Assembly: GCA_963757135.1 (NCBI GenBank)
Contig: CAVWQE010000014.1
Location: forward strand, 1-64,000
From: Gp1-AA145 sp963757135
GTDB taxonomy: Bacteria > Acidobacteriota > Terriglobia > Terriglobales > Acidobacteriaceae
DNA: 64,000 nucleotides
Reading direction: 5' to 3'
Shown here: positions 24,707 to 33,763 of the stretch, piece after piece
Layout of the letters: each line of letters starts with the position of its first letter
Position numbering within the stretch: position 1 is the stretch's first letter
Made by a program: the position numbers and the translations under genes
The notes under the pieces: generated by a model
The model's input: only the letters and a program-made list of their open reading frames with translations
Databases searched by the model: none
Told to the model about the DNA's origin: nothing

Positions 24707-25437
24707 AAGTCGACTTTGATCGAGTCAAGATTCTTGCCGAGAGTTGGAAGCCTGAGCAGGTCTTGTCGTGGGCATTCGCCACGTACGGCGACGACCTCGC
24801 TATCGCGACAGGAATGGGCGTCGAAGGCATGGCGCTGCTTGACATCGCGTTAAAAATCAATCCCGAGGCGAAAATATTCACCGGAGACACCGAGCTTCTT
24901 TTCCCTGAAACCTACGATCTGATCGATCGAGTCGAGCGCCGTTATGGGATCAAGATTGAGAAGCTTTATTCCGAACTGACGCCCGAAGAGCAGGAGAAAG
25001 AATTCGGGACGAAGCTGTGGGCCCGCGATCCCGACCAATGCTGCGCCATTCGCAAGGTCGAGCCGCTGCGGCGTAAGCTGGCCACGCTCGATGCCTGGGT
25101 CACCGCAATTCGCCGCACTCAAACCGCCGAACGTGCGGCCATTCGCAAAGTGGACTGGGACACGAAGTTCAACCTGGTGAAGATAAGTCCACTGGCCGCT
25201 TGGACTCGCGAAATGGTCTGGAGTTACGTAGTGAAGAACGACGTTCCTTACAACCCGCTCCACGACCTGAATTATCCCAGCATTGGTTGCACACATTGCA
25301 CACGCGCGGTGAAGGCGGGAGAAGATGCTCGCGCCGGACGCTGGTCGGGCTTCGGCAAGACCGAGTGCGGACTACATACGCCGGCCGCGGCGACCTCTAC
25401 GCTGGTGCAGTTGGTTCCCGTGGGAGCCGAGGAGTGA
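24703..25437 (+). CDS. cysH: Adenylyl-sulfate (APS) reductase
   Basis: 244 residues. It starts with GTG overlapping the cobA stop by 4 bp. The enzyme reduces adenylyl sulfate to sulfite in assimilatory sulfate reduction. Cys113-Cys114 (DQCCAIRK) and Cys196/Cys199 (GCTHCTR) are the ligands of the [4Fe-4S] cluster that marks APS rather than PAPS reductases; the catalytic Cys222 is in KTECGLH. The N terminus has the PP-loop region ATGMGVEGMALLD. ATP sulfurylase and sulfite reductase are not in the window. Expression would be under the polycysteine attenuator upstream of cobA. Confidence 0.93.
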   Translation: MKVDFDRVKILAESWKPEQVLSWAFATYGDDLAIATGMGVEGMALLDIALKINPEAKIFTGDTELLFPETYDLIDRVERRYGIKIEKLYSELTPEEQEKEFGTKLWARDPDQCCAIRKVEPLRRKLATLDAWVTAIRRTQTAERAAIRKVDWDTKFNLVKISPLAAWTREMVWSYVVKNDVPYNPLHDLNYPSIGCTHCTRAVKAGEDARAGRWSGFGKTECGLHTPAAATSTLVQLVPVGAEE

Positions 25438-25551
25438 GGTAGTTGCTGGTTGCTAGCTGCCAGTCACTACTGACCACTACCGGCTAAACGCTGCTCGTTA
25501 ACCACTGCTCACTAGCCACTAACCAGTCTTCCGCTATAATTCACCGCACCA
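25438..25551 (+). promoter_or_regulatory. Low-complexity spacer with possible -10 before the LysR gene
   Basis: The spacer is built of imperfect ACTACTGACCACTA/CACTAGCCACTAACC units. A TATAAT at 25535-25540 sits 11 bp before the LysR ATG, so that transcript would be nearly leaderless. No convincing -35 lies 16-18 bp upstream. Confidence 0.35.
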
Positions 25552-26442
25552 ATGGATTTCGATCAACTGATCACATTCCTGGAAGTGGCGAAGCTGGGCA
25601 GCTTTTCGCGCGCCGGACAGAAGGTTTTCCGCTCGCAGTCCGCGGTGAGCGCGCAGATTCGTCAATTGGAGCAGTCTTACGGAGATCGCCTACTCGACCG
25701 GACCGGAAAAGATGTCACCCTGACACCGGCTGGGCGCGCGCTGTTTGCTTACGCCGAACGCATGCTTCAGTTGCGTGATGAGTCTCTGCTCGCCGTTGCC
25801 GATCAAGGCAATACCCCGCGAGGCACGATCACTGTGGGCGCGAACGAGGCCACTTGCCTTTACGTTTTGCCGGACGTGTTCGCGAAATATTGCAGTCTTT
25901 ATCCGGGCGTGCAGATCAGCATTTATCGCAACTTCAGTTACAAAATTGTTGAGAAATTGGAGAATGGCTCGATCGATGTTGGCATCGTGACCATGCCGGT
26001 CAAGAGCTCGAACCTGAAAACTCATCCCATCTTTCGTGACCAGTTGATGCTGATGGTGAGTCCGCAAAATCCTTTGGCGAAACTGGAGATTGTGCCGGTA
26101 AGCGAGATTGCAAAGCAGCCGCTGCTGCTTCCCAAAACTGGTTTCAGCCGAAGGGTGATGGATAAACTTTTTCGTCCATATGCGGCAACGCTACAGGTGC
26201 GCATGGAGCTGCCGAGCGTGGGCATGATCAAGAGCTTTGTTGCGGCAGGACTAGGGGTTTCGATCATCAGTGCAAGTTTTGCCCGTGATCAGGTCCTTGC
26301 CGGACGCGTGAAGTTGATCCCCATCAAAGGCGAAGAATTGTGGCGTGAGCTTGGAGTGGCCTATCGGCGCGACCGGACGCTTACTCGGGCGACAACGACC
26401 TTCATCAGCACCGTGCGGCAATCGGCGGTGGTGGCGAAGTAG
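25552..26442 (+). CDS. LysR-type transcriptional regulator
   Basis: 296 residues, the usual LysR length. The N-terminal helix-turn-helix covers residues 1-60 (FLEVAKLGSFSRAGQKVFRS, QSAVSAQIRQLEQSYG). The effector domain reads GTITVGANEATCLYVLPDVF and continues to the end. Position directly after cobA-cysH suggests control of sulfur assimilation, as CysB and Cbl do, but the sequence does not allow a firm assignment. It could instead control the convergent MFS gene, whose stop is two bases away. Confidence 0.85.
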   Translation: MDFDQLITFLEVAKLGSFSRAGQKVFRSQSAVSAQIRQLEQSYGDRLLDRTGKDVTLTPAGRALFAYAERMLQLRDESLLAVADQGNTPRGTITVGANEATCLYVLPDVFAKYCSLYPGVQISIYRNFSYKIVEKLENGSIDVGIVTMPVKSSNLKTHPIFRDQLMLMVSPQNPLAKLEIVPVSEIAKQPLLLPKTGFSRRVMDKLFRPYAATLQVRMELPSVGMIKSFVAAGLGVSIISASFARDQVLAGRVKLIPIKGEELWRELGVAYRRDRTLTRATTTFISTVRQSAVVAK

Positions 26443-26444
26443 GA

Positions 26445-27647
26445 CTAAAAATTCCTTCCCTTTTTCTCAGTTCCCAACGCTAGCACCACAATCAGTAGAG
26501 CAATATTCATGGCTTCGAATCCGGCCAACGCCCAGGCGTAACCGAAGCGGGAGCGCAGCGCGTACTCAATGTTGTTGACCGGTGCTGCGATCAGAATCCC
26601 CAGTTGATAGGCGAGGCCAGGCAGGAGTCCGCGTGTCTGGTCGGGTGATAGTTCGTCCAGATGTGCGGGGATCACGCCCCACGCGCCTTGAACTCCGGCC
26701 TGCATGACAAAAGCTGCAGCGGCGATCATCAGCATTGGTTTTGAGAATGCCCACGCGGGAATTGTCGCCAGTGATAAGCAGAGCGCCGCAATCATTCCCC
26801 GCCGGCGCCCGAAAATATCAGACAAGCGCCCGAAGATGATTGCTCCGACAACCGCGCCCACGTTGTACCAGATGGCGATGTAGGCGACGGCCCTCGTACT
26901 AGCGCCGTGTGTGGACTTCAGAAAATCGGGATACAGGTCCTGGGTGCCATGCGACAAGAACATCATCAGCGTCATCATCAGCACGAGGTAAATTGCGGAT
27001 TTCCAATAACTCCGCACCACCAGAAGAATGGCTTTGGTAGTCGGCGCACGATTTTGCTTCCACGCCTCCGACTCCGGAACCGAAGATCGGATATATAAAG
27101 CCAGCAGCGCCGGAATGCCGCCGGCCCAAAACATGGCGCGCCAGCCGAATTGCGGCTCGATGAAACGCGATGCGAATGCGGCCAGCAGATATCCGATTGA
27201 GTATCCGCTCTGCAATATTCCTGAGAGAATGCCGCGCCATTTACTGGGCGCGGCTTCCATCGCGAGAGAGGCGCCGACGCCCCACTCGCCGCCCATGCCA
27301 ATTCCGTAGATCGCGCGAAGAATGAGGAAGACAGTGTAGTTCGGGGAAAATCCACACAGGAGTTCAACTACCGAGAAAAAAATTACATTTGCCATCAGCG
27401 GAAGGCGGCGCCCATAACGGTCTGCGAGCAGTCCGAAGAGGATGGCGCCGACCGGGCGCATGGCTAAGGTGGCAGTAATACTGAAAACAATATTTGCTTT
27501 GGAAACGTGAAATTGCGCTGCCAGCGTATCTACAAGAAAGACAACAACAAAGAAGTCGAAGGCGTCGAGTGTCCATCCCAGGAACCCGGCAGTGACAGCG
27601 TGCCAGGGACGGGGCTGAATGCCAAGTTCGATATTAGCAGCACGCAT
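26445..27647 (-). CDS. MFS transporter, carboxylate (SHS/lactate-like) type
   Basis: About 400 residues and 12 membrane helices. GWTLDAFDFFVVVFLVDTLA in helix 1 and FGLLADRYGRRLPLMANV are typical of sialate:H+ and lactate symporters. The ATG at 27647 is used; a GTG seven codons upstream is also possible and neither has a clear ribosome-binding site. The gene is divergent from a phosphoesterase gene across 98 bp. A monocarboxylate or related organic acid is the likely substrate. Confidence 0.8.
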   Translation of the reverse strand: MRAANIELGIQPRPWHAVTAGFLGWTLDAFDFFVVVFLVDTLAAQFHVSKANIVFSITATLAMRPVGAILFGLLADRYGRRLPLMANVIFFSVVELLCGFSPNYTVFLILRAIYGIGMGGEWGVGASLAMEAAPSKWRGILSGILQSGYSIGYLLAAFASRFIEPQFGWRAMFWAGGIPALLALYIRSSVPESEAWKQNRAPTTKAILLVVRSYWKSAIYLVLMMTLMMFLSHGTQDLYPDFLKSTHGASTRAVAYIAIWYNVGAVVGAIIFGRLSDIFGRRRGMIAALCLSLATIPAWAFSKPMLMIAAAAFVMQAGVQGAWGVIPAHLDELSPDQTRGLLPGLAYQLGILIAAPVNNIEYALRSRFGYAWALAGFEAMNIALLIVVLALGTEKKGRNF

Positions 27648-27745
27648 AGGCGCGAGGTAGGAGAACACGGTTAGGGCGGAATTGCAATTCAGCCGGGAGT
27701 TTTTGGGACAACTCGTGAGCTGCCGGTTTCATCGAAACCCAACGA

Positions 27746-29107
27746 ATGTATAAACCATTGAGCGTGATCGCCGCGCTGGCATTCTCTCTCGTCATGAGCG
27801 GTTGTGGGGGGATGGGTGCGAATACAGACCCAGCGACTCCACCTCCGTCGCAAACCCCGCCGCCTCCCCCAGCAGACCTCACCGTAGTGAACCACATCAT
27901 TTTCATGATGCAGGAGAACCAGAGTTTCGACCGCTACTTTGGTCAGCTGAACGCATACCGGCAATCGAAAGGTTATGGAGCGGACGTGGATGTCACGCCC
28001 GCAACGGCCTCGCAGCTGTCGTTTGACCACTCCACGATGTTCACGCCTTTTCACATGATCTCGATGTGCACGGAAGACCTGAGCTCGTATTGGAACGAGA
28101 GTCACAACGACTGGAACCATTTCGCTCCGACGAGTGCGACGCCGTTAATGGACGGCTATGCGAACTCAGCAGGCGGGAATTCACGCAATACCATGGGGTT
28201 CGACATTAATGGTCAGCGGGTGATGGGTTATTACGACGATTCGGATCTGCCCTACTACTACTTCATGGCAACGCAGTTCGCTATGTCGGACCGCTGGTTT
28301 TCGCCGCTGATGAGCAATACTCCGTCCAGTCGTCTTTATGCGATGGCTGCAACGTCCCATGGAGTAGTTAACAAGCCGTTGACGCAGGTCAAAATCAACA
28401 CCATATTCGATGAACTCGAGCAGAAGGGCATCAGCTGGAAGAATTACGTGCCGGATTATCCCAATGGCAGTTCGCTGAAGGCCTTTCCCATTTTCGCGAA
28501 ATTCACCGGCACGAAGATCGTGCCCATGGCGCAGTACTTTACCGATGCGAAGAGCGGGACACTGCCCCAGGTGGCGTTCATCGATCGTGACTCGAAAGCC
28601 GGACTGGACGAGCATCCGGGACCGGGGATCAGCGTGCAAAAAGGCGCGGCGTATGTAAAGACCATCATTGATGCGCTCATGGCGAGCAGCAACTGGGATG
28701 ACTCGGTCTTTTTCTTCACCTATGACGAAGGCGGCGGTTTCTACGATCATGTACCGCCGGTTCCGGCCGTGTCCCCCGATGGAATTCCGCCAGTCCTCGG
28801 CACAAATGACACCTGTACGGCGACGCCCGGTCCCATGTGCGATTTTGTTTATACCGGCTTCCGGTTGCCCAACTTTGTGGTGTCGCCGTTCGCGAAGGCG
28901 CATTACGTAGACCACACCAACATGGACACGACGGCGATCCTTACATTCATCGAGAAACGCTTCGGGGTTGCGCATCTCACAGAGCGAGATAAGAACGAGC
29001 CGGACATCAGCTTTTTCTTCGATTTCTCAGGGAAGCCGAATCTAACCCCGCCCACGCCACCATCGCAGCCAACCAACGGCCCGTGCTACGTGAACGCGCT
29101 ACCCTAG
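27746..29107 (+). CDS. Secreted phosphoesterase lipoprotein (phospholipase C/acid phosphatase family)
   Basis: 453 residues. The N terminus is a lipoprotein signal with lipobox VMSGC, followed by a Pro-rich linker. The phosphoesterase family begins HIIFMMQENQSFDRYFG, with the metal-binding Glu-Asn and nucleophile region. FFTYDEGGGFYDHVPP carries the second metal site (Asp, His), and FRLPNFVVSPFAK and YVDHTNMDTTAIL follow. Relatives are non-haemolytic phospholipase C and AcpA acid phosphatase. It would act outside the inner membrane to release phosphate from lipids or other phosphoesters. Confidence 0.85.
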   Translation: MYKPLSVIAALAFSLVMSGCGGMGANTDPATPPPSQTPPPPPADLTVVNHIIFMMQENQSFDRYFGQLNAYRQSKGYGADVDVTPATASQLSFDHSTMFTPFHMISMCTEDLSSYWNESHNDWNHFAPTSATPLMDGYANSAGGNSRNTMGFDINGQRVMGYYDDSDLPYYYFMATQFAMSDRWFSPLMSNTPSSRLYAMAATSHGVVNKPLTQVKINTIFDELEQKGISWKNYVPDYPNGSSLKAFPIFAKFTGTKIVPMAQYFTDAKSGTLPQVAFIDRDSKAGLDEHPGPGISVQKGAAYVKTIIDALMASSNWDDSVFFFTYDEGGGFYDHVPPVPAVSPDGIPPVLGTNDTCTATPGPMCDFVYTGFRLPNFVVSPFAKAHYVDHTNMDTTAILTFIEKRFGVAHLTERDKNEPDISFFFDFSGKPNLTPPTPPSQPTNGPCYVNALP

Positions 29108-29108
29108 G

Positions 29109-29136
29109 AAGGGCGGGCTTGAATCTGCCCGCTCTT
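29109..29136. terminator. Bidirectional terminator between convergent genes
   Basis: A 10-bp stem AAGGGCGGGC/GCCCGCTCTT with loop TTGAATCT fills the gap between the phosphoesterase and M13 genes. It begins with AA and ends with TT and reaches the M13 stop codon. It also resembles the GGCGGG/CCCGCC REP-like palindromes. Confidence 0.6.
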
Positions 29137-31201
29137 ACCAGATCGTCACGCGGTCGGGTGGCGCAAGATAGAGCTGTTCTCCGCTCTGGACCTCGAAGGC
29201 GTTATACCAGGCATCGATGTTGCGAACCATGTCTGTGCGATACTCGGAAGGTGAGTGCGAATCCGTCGCGACCTGTTGGCGTAACGCAGCTTCCCGAGAC
29301 TTGCCTCTCCGGCTCTGGCCATAGCCTAGAAAGAATTGCTGGTCGGGGGAGAACCCATCCTGATCTGGGGCCGACTTTCCTGCCAGCGTAGCGCGATACG
29401 CGTCATAGGCCGCGGCGAGCCCGCCCAGGTCGGCGATATTCTCCGCGAGTGTCTGCCTTCCGTTCAGCGACAGATCGGGGAAGGGATGATACGAGTCGTA
29501 TTGCGCTACGAGCTTTGCAGTTGAAGCATTAAAGTGTTCGAGATCGGCGGGCGTCCACCAATTGCGTAGCGCGCCTTTGGCGTCAAAAGCGCTACCTTCG
29601 GAGTCGAAGGTATGGCTTATTTCATGTCCAATGATCGACCCAATCGCGCCGTAATTGAATGCGTCAGGGGCTTTGGGATCGAAAAATGGAGACTCCAAAA
29701 TTGCCGCAGGAAAATTCAATGCATTCTGCAACGGCAGGTTCACCGCGTTCACAGTTTGAGGCGTCATGCACCATTCATGACGATCGATCGTCTTGCCTAA
29801 GCGCGCAATTGCACGTTTGTATTCAAATGCATTTCTTCGCCACAGATTTCCAAAGATATCATCGGGCTTGATCTCCAGGCCGGTGTAATCCTCCCAGGTT
29901 TCGGGATAGCCGATTCCGACATAGAGAGAGTCAAGTTTGGCTTGAGCTTCGGCCTTGGTTGCAGGATCCATCCAGTTCAGTCCCTCAATGCGCTTGTGAA
30001 AAGCCGCGACGATATTAGTAACCATGGCCTGAACCTTGGCTTTCGCGTCGGGCGGAAAATAGTGTTGGGCGTAGGATTTGCCGACCTCATCGCCCAGAAT
30101 GAAATCAACCGTATTCACTGCACGCTGCCAACGCGGCGTTTGCTGCGGGGTCCCAAATAGAACCTTACCGAAGAAAGCAAAGCGCTCATCGGCAAAAGAT
30201 TTCGGTAGCACACCTGCATATTGTTCGATCAGGTGGTAGGCGAGGAGGTCTTTCCAGCTATCGAGCGGCGCAGACGCTATCAGCGCCGATTCCCCGGCCA
30301 CTGCGCTCGGCTGCCAGACGATGAAGTTAGCCTGCTTATCCAGACCGGCCGCGCGGAAAAATATTTTCCAATCGAGTCCTGGAGCCTTCACCGCAAAATC
30401 CGATTGTTTCCAGGGGTTATTTGCCTTGTGAACATCCTGATCGTCCGCGAGGCTCCAGTGCTTTTCCGCAATCGCATGTTCGAGTTCCACTACACGTCCG
30501 GCATGCGCCTCCGGATCGGAAAATCCCGCCAGTTTGAACATGGCCGCGACATGGGTCTGATATTGCGTGCGCAATGCCTTCATGTGCTCACTATTGCTCA
30601 GGTAGTATTCGCGGTCGGGCAGTTCGATTCCGCCTTGCATCAGGTACGCGGTATAGTGGTCGGAGTCGCTAAAATCCGGCGCGACCCATACTCCAAACAC
30701 ATTCGGGGTATGGAAATTTGTGTTGTTGAGAGGATCGACGTCGGCGCGCAAATTCTCTCCGAAAAACCGTGCCACGTCCTTGCGATTGCGGATGGCGTTG
30801 ACGTCGTTGAGGTGCGGCTTCAATGGCGCCATACCCTTGGTCTCGATCCCTGATTCGTTCATGTAGGAGTCGTACAGATCGGCAATCTTGCGATTGCCGG
30901 TTCCAGGAGCGGGATTTGACTTAGCGATATCCTCAATCAGTCCCGACGTGCGCTTGACTGCCATGTTGTTCAGAAGCGAGAAGACCGAAACGCCGCCACG
31001 GTCCGCTGGAATCACGGTACGCTTGAGCCATTCGCCGTTGGCAAACTCAAAGAAATTGTCGCCCGGCTTAACGGAACGGTCTATATCGCCTGCCATCACG
31101 CCATGGTCGGGCTCTGTGGCTTGCCGAGTTTGGGCGAAAGCGGTTGTCAGAAGCGCGAGCAGAACGCAAGCGCATGCGAATCTCGCAAACCAATCTCTCA
31201 T
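29135..31201 (-). CDS. M13-family zinc metallopeptidase (neprilysin/PepO-like)
   Basis: 688 residues from the ATG at 31201, chosen because GGAGG lies eight bases upstream and a signal peptide follows (FACACVLLALLTTAFAQ); a longer ORF upstream has neither. The M13 N-terminal domain is recognisable (KPGDNFFEFANGEWLKRT). The zinc site is IIGHEISHTFD and the third-ligand motif is ENIADLGGL. It is expected to be a periplasmic or surface endopeptidase acting on oligopeptides. It ends in a convergent terminator and lies 64 bp downstream of yvcK, so they could be co-transcribed. Confidence 0.92.
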   Translation of the reverse strand: MRDWFARFACACVLLALLTTAFAQTRQATEPDHGVMAGDIDRSVKPGDNFFEFANGEWLKRTVIPADRGGVSVFSLLNNMAVKRTSGLIEDIAKSNPAPGTGNRKIADLYDSYMNESGIETKGMAPLKPHLNDVNAIRNRKDVARFFGENLRADVDPLNNTNFHTPNVFGVWVAPDFSDSDHYTAYLMQGGIELPDREYYLSNSEHMKALRTQYQTHVAAMFKLAGFSDPEAHAGRVVELEHAIAEKHWSLADDQDVHKANNPWKQSDFAVKAPGLDWKIFFRAAGLDKQANFIVWQPSAVAGESALIASAPLDSWKDLLAYHLIEQYAGVLPKSFADERFAFFGKVLFGTPQQTPRWQRAVNTVDFILGDEVGKSYAQHYFPPDAKAKVQAMVTNIVAAFHKRIEGLNWMDPATKAEAQAKLDSLYVGIGYPETWEDYTGLEIKPDDIFGNLWRRNAFEYKRAIARLGKTIDRHEWCMTPQTVNAVNLPLQNALNFPAAILESPFFDPKAPDAFNYGAIGSIIGHEISHTFDSEGSAFDAKGALRNWWTPADLEHFNASTAKLVAQYDSYHPFPDLSLNGRQTLAENIADLGGLAAAYDAYRATLAGKSAPDQDGFSPDQQFFLGYGQSRRGKSREAALRQQVATDSHSPSEYRTDMVRNIDAWYNAFEVQSGEQLYLAPPDRVTIW

Positions 31202-31265
31202 GAAAATGACCTCCAGCGAGTCAGGGATATCCTGCAAATAGACGAAGCATCGTGCAAAAAGTAAG

Positions 31266-32321
31266 CTAGGGCGAAACAGACGACGACCTGATCCCATCGG
31301 AAGCCTGGGTCGCCAGTTCAAGCAGGTCCCGTGCCAGGCGATCGGTGTCGTGCCGTGCCACCACATCTTCAAAGAGATAATCTCCCAGCACCGGGCATAC
31401 TCCCAAAGCTTCGATGGAATCGAGGTCCGCTACAATTTGCGATGCGCCTTCGAGCGCGTACTTTGCCTTGAGATCGTCAGAGAGCGGCGCCCGGTTAATT
31501 AGCGCAAAGTCGAAAATCTGGCCTCCGGCATGATCGTTCAAGGCGCGAATGTGATCGGCGGCGGTGCGGCCCAGGCTCTCGTTGGCCTGGGTCATCAGAT
31601 TGCAAATGTAAACCTTGATCGCGGACGATTCGCGAATGGCCGCAGAAATTCCACGCACCAGAAGATTCGGAATCAAACTGGTGAAAAGGGAACCGGGACC
31701 GATGGTGATCAGGTCGGCGCGGGCGATGGCATCGAGGGTCTGCGGAAGCGGAGCCGGATCGGGCGGCAGAAGGACTAGTTCTTCTATGCGGCCTTTGCTT
31801 GCGGTTATTTGGGTTTCACCGCGAACGCGCGTGCCATCCTGCATCAGCGCTTCGAGTTCAATGTTCGCTGTAGTCGAGGGAAAAATATGGCCGCGAGTCG
31901 CCAGAATTTCAGAAGACAGGCGAACCGCTTCGCCAAAATCTCCCGTCAGGGATGTGAGGGCGGCGAGAAACAAATTTCCGAAGCTGTGGCCGCTGAGGTC
32001 GCCACCTTTTTCGAAGCGGTGCTGGAAAAGTCTCGATAACAGCGCCTCGTCTTCCGAAAGAGCAACAATGCAATTGCGCACGTCACCCGGCGGAAGCATG
32101 TTGAGGTCCTTGCGGAGCCGGCCGCTGGAGCCGCCATCATCACTCACGGTGACTACGGCGCTGAGTTCGGCGATGCGAGGAGAATCCGCGGCGAATGATT
32201 GACCATCGACGTATTTCTTTAAGCCTTTTAGAAGAGTGGATAGTCCGGTGCCGCCCCCGATGGCCACCACGCGCAAATTGCGCGCGCCAGCTACGCGCTG
32301 CCGTGAAGCGAGGTGAGACAT
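31266..32321 (-). CDS. yvcK: YvcK/CofD-like gluconeogenesis factor
   Basis: 351 residues of the YvcK family, a UDP-sugar-binding regulator of carbon flow and peptidoglycan synthesis in Bacillus. The N-terminal dinucleotide-binding motif is VVAIGGGTGLSTLLKGLK; VTVSDDGGSSGRLRKDL, PPGDVRNCIVAL and GPGSLFTSLIPNLLV are family signatures. It is usually clustered with rapZ and whiA; here the RapZ-like domain is about 20 kb away. The TPR gene upstream ends only six bases before its ATG, so they are probably one transcript. Confidence 0.92.
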   Translation of the reverse strand: MSHLASRQRVAGARNLRVVAIGGGTGLSTLLKGLKKYVDGQSFAADSPRIAELSAVVTVSDDGGSSGRLRKDLNMLPPGDVRNCIVALSEDEALLSRLFQHRFEKGGDLSGHSFGNLFLAALTSLTGDFGEAVRLSSEILATRGHIFPSTTANIELEALMQDGTRVRGETQITASKGRIEELVLLPPDPAPLPQTLDAIARADLITIGPGSLFTSLIPNLLVRGISAAIRESSAIKVYICNLMTQANESLGRTAADHIRALNDHAGGQIFDFALINRAPLSDDLKAKYALEGASQIVADLDSIEALGVCPVLGDYLFEDVVARHDTDRLARDLLELATQASDGIRSSSVSP

Positions 32322-32327
32322 GTGCAG

Positions 32328-32897
32328 TTAGCCGAGTTCCTCGACCTCTTCTTCAGGAGGAAGCGGCATTTCGCCGCCCGGGTCAGGATATAGCAGCTCG
32401 GTAAAACGTGGATCTTCAGAAAGATTCTGAAAATCTGAATCGTTGCGTGCCTGGAATCTCAGGGCAGCGTTCAAGCTGATGGCGCGGGCCAGATTCTTCA
32501 GCGAATCTTCGGCGTGCCCGGTCAGGCAGTCAAGAGCGGCGAGGCCGTAGGCAACGTAGTCGGCCTTGGGCACCTGCTTCGAAAGCTTGTCAAGGTGCTC
32601 GCGGGCGCCCACGTAGTCGCCGGTGTTGATCAGGGAAACTACAAAATCGTAGTGCTCCTCGGTCGTCTTGAACTGCGTAGCTCCACGCTCGAGTTGCTGG
32701 CTGCAAGCATTCAGGTGAACGCCGGCCCGATCTGCAAGTTCGCGATTGCTGCCGGAGACCACCTTCTGCAGATGTGTCTTGGCCTTGTCGTATTTATGCT
32801 CCTGCATGGCGCGCAAGCCGGCCTCGTAGTCCTTGAGCAACTGCGTCAGCTGCGGATCGGCTACCAATGTGTGTTTGGCTGTTGGTTTCTGGGCCAT
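32328..32897 (-). CDS. Cytoplasmic TPR-like helical repeat protein
   Basis: About 189 residues, not assigned to a named family. TPR-like helix pairs are visible (LKDYEAGLRAMQEHKYDKAK, HYDFVVSLINTGDYVGAREH, VAYGLAALDCLTGHAEDSLK). The C terminus is acidic and Pro-rich (PPEEEVEELG). No signal peptide. The ATG at 32897 is preferred to the one at 32924, because the intervening codons lie in an intergenic ATTGACTC-type repeat. It is tightly linked to yvcK. Confidence 0.65.
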   Translation of the reverse strand: MAQKPTAKHTLVADPQLTQLLKDYEAGLRAMQEHKYDKAKTHLQKVVSGSNRELADRAGVHLNACSQQLERGATQFKTTEEHYDFVVSLINTGDYVGAREHLDKLSKQVPKADYVAYGLAALDCLTGHAEDSLKNLARAISLNAALRFQARNDSDFQNLSEDPRFTELLYPDPGGEMPLPPEEEVEELG

Positions 32898-32914
32898 TTG
32901 AAGAATTTTTCCTG

Positions 32915-33005
32915 ATTGACTCATTGACTCATTGCATCACCGGACCTTAAACGCATGCAACTCCCTGGTGATTCAACCACTCAATGATTCAATGCTCAAT
33001 TGATT
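32915..33005. repeat. Imperfect tandem and inverted ATTGACTC repeats
   Basis: TTGACTCA occurs twice in tandem (32917-32932), and inverse units CACTCAATGATTCAATG lie at about 32978-32994. CATCACC (32935) and GGTGATT (32968) flank the centre. The block lies between two minus-strand genes and overlaps the extreme 3' end of the CYCXC-type gene. Confidence 0.45.
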
Positions 33006-33454
33006 GTGGCCGCCGACTGCAAGTCGATCTGCCGCCATTCTCCGGCGATGATCCCTTTGCGAATCTGGGCCGCGGTCTTGTGCTGCTTGGTCTTCTGATA
33101 CGAGTAATAAAGTTCCTTCAGGCACGTGGAGCACTGCGCTCCATGTGTGCCTTCAAAACAGCTGCGGAGACTCTTGTGCCCCATGCGGTCGCAGTAGCAG
33201 TAGCACGGTTGCCGGTAAAGCACATTCTGAATCTTGGGTGCGAGCTCGTAGGCGTGCGACTGATAGGGGTATTGGTCGTTATCTCCCCATAGCTGCTCTT
33301 TGCCCAGAATCGGCGGCAAGGCTGCGCTATTTGCAGGAGGAGCCTGATGGAAAGCCGGCACCCGCGTCTCTTCCTGCTGGGAGCTGGCCCATGGCGCGGC
33401 CGCGGCGAATGTCAGCAAAAGCGAAAATGCGAGTAACAAAAAGCGCTTCAGCAT
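32996..33454 (-). CDS. Secreted CYCXC/PCYCGC-motif protein
   Basis: 152 residues. A signal peptide (RFLLLAFSLLLTFAAAAPWA) is followed by a linker and a compact Cys-rich domain: YRQPCYCYCDRMGHKS, then SCFEGTHGAQCSTCLKE. The pattern matches the PCYCGC family of small exported proteins, in which the cysteines probably bind a metal or haem-like cofactor or form disulfides. Function is unknown. The presence of three clustered Cys and a later CSTC makes metal binding likely, but this is inference. No partner gene is evident. Confidence 0.7.
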   Translation of the reverse strand: MLKRFLLLAFSLLLTFAAAAPWASSQQEETRVPAFHQAPPANSAALPPILGKEQLWGDNDQYPYQSHAYELAPKIQNVLYRQPCYCYCDRMGHKSLRSCFEGTHGAQCSTCLKELYYSYQKTKQHKTAAQIRKGIIAGEWRQIDLQSAATIN

Positions 33455-33763
33455 CCCGATTCCTCAGGCGGTATTGTAACCCGAATTGGAGGATGGCGCA
33501 CGGGACAGGGGCAAGGTCGCGTATAGAGGAACGTCGAATCCTTTCGCGCCAAAACCGCTGAGGTTTCAGTAGTTCCTACAGAAAGCTTCTAACCGCAGAG
33601 GACGCGAACGGCGCAAAAATAAAGGCCCAAAGCCCGTTTCGCTATCTTCGCGAACTTTGCGTTCTTTGCGGTTAAAAACTTTGGTCCAAACCGGAACCGA
33701 AGCACACTTGCGCGCCTACATCAGTAGAACAAAGAAACGAGAATATGCGATCATTGCTGCCCT
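33455..33763. repeat. Divergent intergenic region with inverted dispersed repeats
   Basis: 309 bp without a gene. A left arm TTCTAACCGCAGAGGACGCG (33588 on) and a right arm CTTTGCGTTCTTTGCGGTT (33656 on) form an imperfect inverted pair of the dispersed family. The rest (33455-33587, 33690-33763) should hold the promoters of the CYCXC-type gene and the esterase; no element was recognised. Confidence 0.6.
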
